Shown here one piece after another: positions 5,644 to 16,100 of a stretch of DNA of 20,187 nt. A model generated the notes under the pieces. The model was not told the origin of the DNA, did no database searches, and saw only the letters and a list, made by a program, of their open reading frames with translations. The DNA lies in contig CAZQKE010000060.1 of NCBI GenBank assembly GCA_964593865.1, positions 1-20,187 on the forward strand. Direction: 5' to 3'. This DNA is from CAZQKE01 sp964593865 (GTDB lineage Bacteria > Chloroflexota > Anaerolineae > JAAYZQ01). The position numbers and the translations under genes were made by a program. The stretch's first letter is position 1. Each line of letters starts with the position of its first letter.

Positions 5644-6576
5644 ATGATTACGATCCTGCTGAGCACGGAACAGGGCCTTGAACGGCGCAAGGCGGCAATC
5701 CGCAACTGCTGGGTCAATGCCGTGAACCCCGATGCCAACGAGATCGCTTACCTCCATCGGGATCTGGGCATTCCCCAGGGCTTTATTGCCGCCTCTTTGG
5801 ACATTGATGAACGGGCCAGAACCGATAGGGAAGCAGGGGCCATGCTGATCCTGTTCCGCATCCCCCATTTTCGGGGGGCCGAGTCGGACATTCCCTTCAG
5901 CACCATCCCCCTGGGGATCATCCTGATCGGTGAAATGATCGTGACCGTCTGCCGGGCCGAAAACGACATCATCCGCGAGTTCGCCGCCGGTCGGGTGGCC
6001 GATTTCTCCACGGCCAAAAGAAATCGCTTTATCCTGCGCCTCTTGTTGCACACGGCAAACCTCTATTTGCGGTATCTCCGACGGATCAACCGCGAGGTGG
6101 ATGCTCTGGAAGATAAGCTCCAGATGTCCATGCGAAACGAGGAGCTCCTGGGGTTGCTGAAATACCAAAAGAGCTTGGTTTACTTTACCACCGCCTTGCG
6201 ATCCAATGAGCTGATGATGGAACGGCTGCAAAGGTCTCAGCTTTTCGCCAAATATCCCGATGACGGCGAATTGCTGGACGATGTGCTCATTGAGAACCGC
6301 CAGGCAATCGAGATGGTCGGCATCTCCAACGACATCCTCAGCCAGATGATGGATGCTTTTGCGTCTATCATTTCCAACAACATGAACATTGTGATGAAAT
6401 TCCTCACTTCGGTCACGATTGTCCTGATGCTCCCGACGCTGGTGGCCAGCTTCTACGGCATGAACGTTGCCTTGCCCTTGCAAGATTCGCCGTACGCTTT
6501 CTTGATCACTTTGCTGATCTCTTTTGTGCTCTCTTTCATTGTCGTCCTCATCTTTTTGAAGAAGGATTGGTTCTGA
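5644..6576 (+). CDS. corA: CorA-family magnesium/divalent cation transporter
   Basis: A 310-residue inner-membrane Mg2+ (Co2+/Ni2+) channel. The N-terminal ~245 residues form the soluble alpha/beta and long-helix part, with VNPDANEI, IPLGIILIGEMIVTVC and LEDKLQMSMRNEELLGLLKYQKSLVYF-type helices. Two C-terminal membrane segments lie at about 250-270 and 283-304. The signature YGMNV (GMN at 272-274) is in the loop between them, and the tail LKKDWF carries the usual lysines. The extended EMPEL-type loop is replaced by ALPLQDSPYAF. The ATG at 5644 has GGGGAG upstream, 11 bases after the gmk stop. The protein probably forms a pentamer. Confidence 0.93.
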   Translation: MITILLSTEQGLERRKAAIRNCWVNAVNPDANEIAYLHRDLGIPQGFIAASLDIDERARTDREAGAMLILFRIPHFRGAESDIPFSTIPLGIILIGEMIVTVCRAENDIIREFAAGRVADFSTAKRNRFILRLLLHTANLYLRYLRRINREVDALEDKLQMSMRNEELLGLLKYQKSLVYFTTALRSNELMMERLQRSQLFAKYPDDGELLDDVLIENRQAIEMVGISNDILSQMMDAFASIISNNMNIVMKFLTSVTIVLMLPTLVASFYGMNVALPLQDSPYAFLITLLISFVLSFIVVLIFLKKDWF

Positions 6577-6592
6577 AAGTCGCCCCTTTGGT
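6577..6592 (+). repeat. Possible decayed copy of dispersed repeat family 1
   Basis: AAGTCGCCCCTTTGG begins at the base after the corA stop and resembles AAGTCGCTCCTTTCGG of the copy at 3287-3317. The upstream hairpin arm is lost. The match is short. Confidence 0.3.
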
Positions 6593-6681
6593 GGGACTTG
6601 CGCCCGCGGAAGCGGATGCTTTCGCTTGCCGACTGTGTTTTCAGCCGCGACCTGAGATTTGCCACCGACCGGGCCGAGGCG

Positions 6682-6708
6682 CGCATTCGTGCCCGATTCG
6701 TGGACGGC
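6682..6708 (+). repeat. Remnant of the ~194-bp repeat (half B end)
   Basis: GCATTCGTGCCCGATTCGTG followed by GACGGC matches the end of half B in the array at 2581-3270 (for example around 3132-3166), with a gap. It lies in the 200-bp gap between corA and the secreted-protein gene, which otherwise shows no gene or clear promoter. Confidence 0.5.
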
Positions 6709-6776
6709 TTACGGTCCGGCGCAAGGGGCACGGGCTGTGGCTTGCGCCGAGCAGGGGGTATCTCCGGGGAGGGATG

Positions 6777-8534
6777 ATGAACCGCTCACACTACACTTTG
6801 CCGGTCTGGTTTCTGCTTTTGTTGCCCGCTTTTCTGCTCCTGCGTGGGGGGAAGGCCCCTGCCGCCCCGGCGGGCTATCAGTTGCTGACCAACGCCGGTG
6901 TTGAGGTCTACGATTCACCTTATCGCCAATTTGACGGTGTGGACTGTCAGGTGGCCAGCGGTTGGCAGCGCTTCTGGTACGGCGGCTCGGAACCGGCCTG
7001 GATGGATACCCGCGTCTTTGCCAACAGCCACCTGGGGGGCGGCTGGGTCGAACGGATTGAAGGCGACACCTCCCAACTCCTCCTCTCCACCGAACCCTAC
7101 TCGGCGGGCATCTACCAGCAGGCAACGGGCCTGACGCCCGGCGTGGGCTATGGCTTTCACGCCGCCATGCTGACCATCTTTCAGACCTCGGCCCAAGAGC
7201 CGGTTCACAACACCATGATCAAAGACGTGGGCATGGACCCCACCGGCGGGACCGATCCCCAGGCCCCTACCGTCATCTGGAGCGAACCGGACGCCCACGA
7301 CCAGGGGCCGTGGTCCATTGACCTCCGCACCGCCGCCTACGCCCAATCGCCGACCATGACCGTTTTTATCCGCGTCCGCAGCCTGTACCCTTCCGGCGAT
7401 TCGTCGCTGCTCAACCTCAGCTTCCTCGATTCGGCCATCCTGGCCGAAACGGCGGTGGTGACGGCCTCTTCCCCGGCGGTCAGCCAATCGCCCACCTTCC
7501 AGGTTCGTTGGGAAGATTTCCGCGCCTCGCCCGAAGGGCAGATTCGCTGGTTCGATGTACAGTGGCTGGACGAAAAGGAGGGCGTGTGGCACGATTGGTT
7601 CAGCCGGACGGCGGACACGGAAGCGACCTTTACCGGACGGCGGGGCCACACCTACCGCTTTCGGGCGCGGGCCTGGCAGCGCTACCCCAACGGGGCGCAC
7701 CTTTACGGCCCCTACCGGCCCGACGGCGATACCCGAACCTATGTGGGCGGCCCTCGCCTGGTCGGTCAGGTCCTGAGTGCGGAAGGCGTCCCCCTGGTTG
7801 GGGCCACCGTTTCCCTTTCCGGTACGGCCTACGCCGCCGCCAGCGGGCCGGGCGGCCTCTACAGCCTTGATCTGGAGCCGCTGACCGGAACCTACACCGC
7901 CATCGTGAGCCATCCCTATTGGCTATCGCCGCCGCCGGTTTACGGCCTGACCTTTGGCCTGACCGAAACGGTCGCCTTGACCTGGACCCTCCGCCCGCCG
8001 GACGACAAGGTGGTCAACGGCGATTTCGAAGGCGACCTGGCGGGCTGGTCCCTGGTCGGTGCGGGGGGCGTGACGCCGACGGCGGTCACAACGCCGGTTC
8101 ACAGCGGGCAAGGGGCGGTGCAGCTCCGCAGCGGCGCGGCGACCGACCTCACCCTGGGCTTGAGCCAGACGGTGCGCCTGACCCGCGCCTGGGAACCGGT
8201 GGTCTCCTTCTGGTACCTGCCCGCCTCCGTTGCGCCGGGCGACCGGCTACAGGTGTCCGTTACCGTCGTTTCGGGGACGGCCCAGGCTACGCCGACGCTG
8301 ACCTTGACCCGCACCTACACCCCCGGCCTGGATGCGGAAGGGTGGACGCACCTGGGGTACGCCCCGGCCTGGTCGGACCGTTACCTGACGGGCACGCTGA
8401 CCCTGGGCTTTTGGCTGCTGCGGGCCGGGGGCGTCACCACGACGACGGTATACCTGGATGAGGTGAGCGTCGGGGCGACGCCGGGTGGGCCGTACAAGCA
8501 TTACCTGCCCTTGCTGCGCAGGAGCGTTCCTTAA
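6777..8534 (+). CDS. Secreted multidomain protein with fibronectin-like, carboxypeptidase-regulatory-like and jelly-roll modules
   Basis: A 585-residue exported protein of unknown function. It begins with a signal sequence (LPVWFLLLLPAFLLL, then GGKAPAAPAG). Residues ~27-220 look like a carbohydrate-binding-type beta module (Trp/Tyr-rich, NSHLGGGWVERI). Residues ~231-323 resemble a fibronectin type III domain (FQVRWEDF, YRFRARAWQRYPNG). Residues ~327-410 are a carboxypeptidase regulatory-like fold (LVGQVLSAEGVPLVGATVSL). Residues ~414-568 are a second jelly-roll module (NGDFEGDLAGWSL, VYLDEVSV). It ends in HYLPLLRRSVP, a motif shared with the subtilase at 13123-17373. No catalytic residues are visible, so it is more likely an adhesin, polymer binder or surface protein. 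Two ATGs are in tandem (6774, 6777); the second gives better spacing from GGGGAGG. Confidence 0.85.
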   Translation: MNRSHYTLPVWFLLLLPAFLLLRGGKAPAAPAGYQLLTNAGVEVYDSPYRQFDGVDCQVASGWQRFWYGGSEPAWMDTRVFANSHLGGGWVERIEGDTSQLLLSTEPYSAGIYQQATGLTPGVGYGFHAAMLTIFQTSAQEPVHNTMIKDVGMDPTGGTDPQAPTVIWSEPDAHDQGPWSIDLRTAAYAQSPTMTVFIRVRSLYPSGDSSLLNLSFLDSAILAETAVVTASSPAVSQSPTFQVRWEDFRASPEGQIRWFDVQWLDEKEGVWHDWFSRTADTEATFTGRRGHTYRFRARAWQRYPNGAHLYGPYRPDGDTRTYVGGPRLVGQVLSAEGVPLVGATVSLSGTAYAAASGPGGLYSLDLEPLTGTYTAIVSHPYWLSPPPVYGLTFGLTETVALTWTLRPPDDKVVNGDFEGDLAGWSLVGAGGVTPTAVTTPVHSGQGAVQLRSGAATDLTLGLSQTVRLTRAWEPVVSFWYLPASVAPGDRLQVSVTVVSGTAQATPTLTLTRTYTPGLDAEGWTHLGYAPAWSDRYLTGTLTLGFWLLRAGGVTTTTVYLDEVSVGATPGGPYKHYLPLLRRSVP

Positions 8535-8681
8535 TGCCGGGGCGAAGGCGTCTACGGTATCGGCTTTGCGAAAATGCCAAACGGGGGGAAACGGACCGAT
8601 CCCCGGCTTACCGCCGAAGATGAAAATCCCGGTTGCCCGCGCCGGGGGCGGTGGCGACTCAGGTCGCTCCTTTTCTGCCCT
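8535..8681. other. Convergent gap with a REP-like hairpin
   Basis: The 147 bases between the secreted-protein gene and murJ hold no gene. A copy of dispersed repeat family 1 (8651-8674) forms GCGAC-TCAG-GTCGC followed by TCCTTTT, so it may act as a weak terminator for the plus-strand gene. Confidence 0.5.
8651..8674 (+). repeat. Dispersed REP-like repeat, family 1, second copy
   Basis: GTGGCGACTCAGGTCGCTCC followed by TTTT differs from the copy at 3287 by one base in the first 20. It lies between two convergent genes. Confidence 0.7.
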
Positions 8682-10232
8682 CTACCCCTGCCGTGCCCGT
8701 ATCCAATCTGTTCCCTGCTTTGCCAAGTTGCGGACCTCCTCCACGCCGAGCAAGAAAGATGCTCCGAAAAACGTAACGCCCCCCAGCAGCCCGGCCAGGG
8801 AAAGGTAGGCGGCCAGCGGCCCCAAGCCCTCTATTTCGGACCGAGCGACCATAGCCTGCAACGCCGCCAGAACCGCTGCCGTCGCCAGGCAGGCCAGGGC
8901 CATCCGGCCTGCAAAGGGCCGCAGTGCCTTCAGACGGAAGGCGGGGACCCGTCGCTCAAAGAGGAACAGCAAGGCAAACACCTTCAACCCTTTGGCGATG
9001 GCGGCGGCCAGGGCGATGCCTCCCAACCCCAAGGCGGCCATCAGCGGCGGGATGAGGACCACATTGAGGGCAAAGGCCGCGGCGTCGGTCAGCACCGGCG
9101 TCAGCGTATCCTGGCGGGCGAAAAAGAATTGGATGACGACCACTTCCAGGGCGAAGGGCAAAAGGGCCAGGGCGTAAAAAGCCAGCGGTCCGGCGGTCAG
9201 CTGCGTGGAAGCGGCATCAAAAGCCCCTCGCTCAAAAAGGAGCCGGATGAAGGGTTGGTGGAGGAGCAACAGGCCCACCGTCGTCGGCAGGAAGAGGAGG
9301 GTCAAGGCCCGTACCGCGCCGTCCAGCGTGCGGGCCAGGGCTTTTCCATCCCGCCGGGCAGCCATCTCTGCGGAAAAGGGGAACAGCACCAAGCCCAGGG
9401 TGTAAGGCAAGATTGCCGTCAGCGTCTCGGCGATCTTGCGGGCGTAGGCCAGGGCGGAAACGCCGCCCACCCCTGCCTTGCTGGCAAAGGCGTTTTCCAC
9501 CAGAGGGCCGATAAAGAGGGAGAGAAAGAGGGCGGCCAGCAGCGGGGCGGCCAATTTCCCCACGGTGCGCACCGGCGCAAAGGCCGGGTCCAGGGCGGGG
9601 CGCACCCGACGCAACCCTTTGCCCAAAGATCCGGCCTCAATGAGCAGTTTGCCCAGTGCGCCGAGAACCGCCCCCAGGGCCAGGGCCGGGACGCCGCCCA
9701 GGGCCATCAACAGGAGCAGCGGTCCGGCACGGAAGCTCATGTCACCCACCGCCGGTGGGAGAAACCGTTTGTCGGCGTGGAGGGCTGCCGTCGTCAGCGT
9801 GGAAAGGCCCAACAGGAGCAAGGCGGGCATGATCAGGCGTGTCAGACGCACGGCCAGAAGCCGTTGTTCCCCGCCGAAACCGGGCGCGGCCAGGGCGATG
9901 AGCGGTTCGGCCAAGAAGATGGCTGCCACCGTCGCCGGCCCCAGCAGCAAAAAGAGCAACGTACCCACCGTGCCGAACAACCGCCAGGCGTCCTTCTCAT
10001 CGGTCCGGCGCAGACGCAAAAAAACGGGAAGGAAGGCCGGTTTGACCACTTCGCGCAGGACGATGTACGCGCTGAACGGCAAGCTATAGGCTACCAGGTA
10101 GGCATCCACCTGGATGCCGGTCCCGAAAAAGTAGGCCAGCAGCAGTTTCTCGGCAAATCCCAACCCTTTGACAAGGAGGGCAACGGTCGTGATCAACGCC
10201 GTTGCCCAAACGATCCGTTTGGTAGTCTGCAC
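8682..10232 (-). CDS. murJ: Lipid II flippase MurJ / MviN-family membrane protein
   Basis: A 516-residue polytopic membrane protein of the MOP superfamily with about 14 hydrophobic segments. MurJ moves lipid-linked peptidoglycan precursors across the cytoplasmic membrane. Family features in order: GLGFAEKLLLAYFFGTG near residues 24-40, DAYLVAYSLP, VKPAFLPVF (~64-72), GPLVENAFASKAGVGGVSAL, LPYTLGLVLFPFSAEMA, LLLHQPFIRLLFERGAFDA and FFARQDTLTPV. GAFDA and FFARQDT are strong MurJ signatures. The start is GTG at 10232, with GAGG eight bases upstream. It is on the same strand as clpB but separated from it by a strong terminator, so it probably has its own promoter in 10233-10354, where I could not find a good one. 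Confidence 0.9.
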   Translation of the reverse strand: MQTTKRIVWATALITTVALLVKGLGFAEKLLLAYFFGTGIQVDAYLVAYSLPFSAYIVLREVVKPAFLPVFLRLRRTDEKDAWRLFGTVGTLLFLLLGPATVAAIFLAEPLIALAAPGFGGEQRLLAVRLTRLIMPALLLLGLSTLTTAALHADKRFLPPAVGDMSFRAGPLLLLMALGGVPALALGAVLGALGKLLIEAGSLGKGLRRVRPALDPAFAPVRTVGKLAAPLLAALFLSLFIGPLVENAFASKAGVGGVSALAYARKIAETLTAILPYTLGLVLFPFSAEMAARRDGKALARTLDGAVRALTLLFLPTTVGLLLLHQPFIRLLFERGAFDAASTQLTAGPLAFYALALLPFALEVVVIQFFFARQDTLTPVLTDAAAFALNVVLIPPLMAALGLGGIALAAAIAKGLKVFALLFLFERRVPAFRLKALRPFAGRMALACLATAAVLAALQAMVARSEIEGLGPLAAYLSLAGLLGGVTFFGASFLLGVEEVRNLAKQGTDWIRARQG

Positions 10233-10354
10233 CGTGCTCGCCTCGGATGTGGATGCGCCCCCGGCTCATCGGCGGGGACGGTGATCGGCATTGCCGGGGC
10301 AAATGCATCTAGGGTTTCGGAGTTCGCCGGGGAACGGTTGGCCGTGGAGAAAGC

Positions 10355-10388
10355 AAAACCCTGCAAAGCGTATGCTTTGCAGGGTTTT
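10355..10388 (-). terminator. Rho-independent terminator downstream of clpB
   Basis: AAAACCCTGCAAAGC (10355-10369) and GCTTTGCAGGGTTTT (10374-10388) form a perfect 15-bp stem with a 4-base loop. Read on the minus strand the stem ends in TTTTGCTTTC, just after the clpB stop. On the plus strand it ends in TTTTTT, so it could stop transcription in both directions. Confidence 0.9.
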
Positions 10389-10390
10389 TT

Positions 10391-12997
<2,607 letters not shown>

Positions 12998-13024
12998 CTC
13001 AATAACTCCTCCAATATCCGATTT

Positions 13025-13041
13025 GCGGGTCGGTTACCCGC
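13025..13041 (-). promoter_or_regulatory. Hairpin in the clpB leader
   Basis: GCGGGT (13025-13030) pairs with ACCCGC (13036-13041) across a 5-base loop. It lies between the putative -10 box and the ribosome site (GGAGGAG at 13006-13012). It could be a leader structure, or an inefficient terminator for the upstream subtilase gene; there is no T run. Confidence 0.4.
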
Positions 13042-13054
13042 CGATCCAGCATGG

Positions 13055-13060
13055 AGTGTA
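13055..13060 (-). promoter_or_regulatory. Candidate -10 box of clpB
   Basis: TACACT is read on the minus strand. No -35 box is found at 16-18 bases, but the repeat cluster at 13070-13110 ends nine bases upstream. This is the layout of promoters activated by PhoB-type regulators that replace the -35 contact. Confidence 0.45.
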
Positions 13061-13066
13061 CCGGAC

Positions 13067-13110
13067 GGACGTTAGAGCAACGTGTGAGGATCGTTAGAGT
13101 TTCGTTAGAG
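13067..13110 (-). promoter_or_regulatory. Four 11-bp-phased direct repeats upstream of clpB (candidate regulator operator)
   Basis: On the minus strand CTCTAACG occurs at 13103-13110, 13092-13099 and 13070-13077, with a degenerate CTCACACG at 13081-13088. All four fall on an exact 11-base period, with 3-base spacers. Units of 8 bp plus 3 bp on one face of the helix are typical of OmpR/PhoB-family winged-helix response regulators. The cluster lies 70-113 bases before the clpB start codon, between it and the subtilase stop. Confidence 0.6.
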
Positions 13111-13122
13111 TTTCCAACGTCC

Positions 13123-16100
13123 TCAGTATTGCTTGTAAGCGATGGGCAGATAGACGGGGTACACCTCCCGCACCTCCACCTCCAGGGTGTGGGTCACGAT
13201 ATTGGCCCCGCTGCAGTTGGTCCCGGTGACGAGGATGGTATGCGTACCGGTGACCGTCCAGCTGTAGGTGGCCGTGCTTCCCGTTTGGCCGTTGCTCCAC
13301 TCAAAGGTGATGGGCAATGTGGCCGTCAGAGGGGTGGCGGCGGCGGTGTAGGCCGCATCGTGGTTGACAAAGGTCCAGGATGGCCCGCCGATGCTGAGGT
13401 CGTCCAACCCCAGGCACATATCCACACACAGGGCTACGGGGATAGATTGCTCGACGACGTAAGGGTCGTTGTACTCTATCTTGAGGTGGCCGTTGTAACA
13501 CCGACCACCGGTCAGGCCGTTGCTATCAAAGCGCAAGGGTAGGTCCACGGCCCCGCCGGAGGGTACGGATCCGTTGGGCGAAATGACCTGAAGCCAACCG
13601 ATGTCCCAATTGGCGTTGACGGCGGTGCTGACCGCGGCGTAGGCGTCAATGCGGCCCCACCCATATTGGTTGTTGGGGATGGAGGTCGCCGTGTCGCTGC
13701 CGCAATAGTACCCCTGGTCTACCGTCAACGGTTTAGCCGTCCGTTCAATGATCTGCCGGGTGAGCTGCACGTTGCCCCGCAGGTCCGGCTGGGCAGCCCA
13801 GATGAGGGCCACTTCCCCCGCCACGTGGGGAGCGGCCATGGAGGTTCCGTTCCAGCTCTGGTAGGTGTTGCCCGGTGTGCTGGAACGGATGTTGGCCCCC
13901 GGTGCAGAGACGTTGGGCTTGGTCAAGCCGGTGATCTGGGCCGGCCCCCGGCTGGAGAAGCTGGCCGCCGTGGAGGTTGCGTTGCTGTCGGCGGCATCGA
14001 CGGCTCCTACGGATAGGGCGTTGGCCATGTCGCTTGGATCGCCCACCGTGCCACAACCGGGGCCGTCGTTTCCGGCGGAAAAGACGGGAAAGATGCCCGC
14101 TGCCTGCCAAGCATAGACGATCTGGTTGTACCACCACTGGGCCTGTCCACCACCCCAGGAGTTGTTGACCACATCGGCCCGTTTGTCGGGATCGGGGTTG
14201 GCGCCGTTCAGGTCCCAGGGGGCCAAGACGAACTCGGCACATTCCAAAAGCTCGGCTTCATAGCCGAAACCGGTAGACGGGTCGAAGCCGTTGCAGGCGA
14301 ACCAGGTCGCGCCGGGAGCGACGCCGATCTGGTTCGTGCCGCCGTCGTTGCCGACTATGGTGCCCATGGTGTGCGTCCCGTGGCCGTGAAAGTCGTAAGG
14401 GGCCGTGGGATGGGCGTTGTAGGGGTCCCACCAGTTGTAGTTGTGATCGCCGCCCGTGCCGCCGCGATAGTGGTCGACCAGAGCCGGGTGGTCCCATTGG
14501 ACACCGGTGTCAATGTTGGCGACGACGATGCCCGTTCCGTCATCCCCAAAGTCGCTCCACACCCGGTCCGCCCCGATCCGACCGACGTTCCACTCCACCG
14601 TTTGGGGGGCTGCGGGCTTGATCCCATCGGCGACGACCGGCTTGGGTGGTTTGAAGGAGTTGTTGACGCCGACGTAGGCCACATCGGGTCGCGCGGCCAG
14701 GCTCCGGGCCAGGGTCAGGTCGCCCCGAACCGAGATGGCGTTGATGATGTAATGGGAGCGATACGGGATGCCCTTGCGTTCCAACTGCGCCCGCAAGTCG
14801 GCTTGGCTGCGTTCGGCAGCGGCCTTGAGGGCGTTGAACACGTACCAACCCCGCGCCGACCGATCTTTGATGGCAAAGGCTTCCGAAAGGTCTGCTTGTT
14901 CGGCCATGTAAACGATGAACTCGGCGGTTCCGTCCGCCGCTTGGGCGAGCCGGGTCGAAAGCCGAGGGTCCAGGCCGGTCGGCATGGTGCGGGCAAAGGA
15001 ATAGATCCCGTCGGCGGGCAACTCGGAGATGTGATAGTGCAGCTCCCCACTGCCCTGATTTTCCAGGTGTAGGGTCCAGGTCACAACGTTGCCCGCAGCC
15101 GCACCGGCGCCCACGGCCACGGGCGAGAGGACGGGCAGGGCAGCATCCAGGGCAAAGTCCTGCCGTTGGTCTTTGCCCCCTATAACGTCCAACCGGACCG
15201 ACCGCCCGGCATAGCCGTATGCCGCCGCCCGCAATTCGTATTGAGCGGGCAAGAGGGAATCAAAGGAGTAAGCACCGCCGGTGTTGGTCCAGGTCGCCCT
15301 TTCAAAGTCGGGATCATCGGGTTTGGAAAGGTAAAGGCTCGCGTTTGCCAGGGGCTGACCGGTGTTGGCATCCGTCACCACGCCGGAGATCGTCCCCGTG
15401 GGGGGAGCCGCCGGGCAACAATAGACCAGCGATTCGTGGGGGGGAGAGGGGAGCGGTCCTGCGCCCAGGCTGCCGCCGAAGGACCATAGCTGCCCGTGGG
15501 CCAAGCCGCCGCCCGCACCGGTAGTAGGCGTGTTCAGGTCCATCCCGTAGCGCATCCACAAGTCGTCCCCCGGATGCCAGTACCAAGTGCTATTCTGGTA
15601 GCCGTTCCATGCGCCCAGATCGCCGCCGTAGAGAAAGACGCCGCCGCAAGAGGGAACGGCGACCATGACCGGCGATTTTTTGCCCGCCCCGCCGGGCAAA
15701 GACGCTTTTTCGGTCCATTCATCGGTCGTCGGGTTGTATTCAAAAAAGCCGCTTTCGCCAAAGTAGCCGCCGCCCACATAAAGCCGGTCGGCGGAGCCTG
15801 TGCCTGCGCCGAAGGTGACAAAATCGGGCATGGCGCTCTTTTCTTTCCAGCTACCACCCGCGGGATCGTATTCGTGCAGATAGCGGTACTCGTAGAGATC
15901 GTCTTGCCCACCGGCCACATACAATTTGCCGTTCACCACGCCGCCCGCCGCCCCGCCCCGTGGGATGGGTAGATCCGCCCCTGCGGACCAGGAGTTGGTG
16001 GCTACGTCGTAAATGCGCAACGCCCCTGTCACGGGCCAGGGAGAAACGTCGGTGGAGGTGAATCCCCCGACCACGTAAATCTTGCCGTTGGTGTATCCCG

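Noticed and set aside
12998..13122. CIRCE or HspR (HAIR) heat-shock operator upstream of clpB
   Set aside because: No TTAGCACTC-N9-GAGTGCTAA or CTTGAGT-N7-ACTCAAG element is present. The direct repeats found have a different sequence and geometry.
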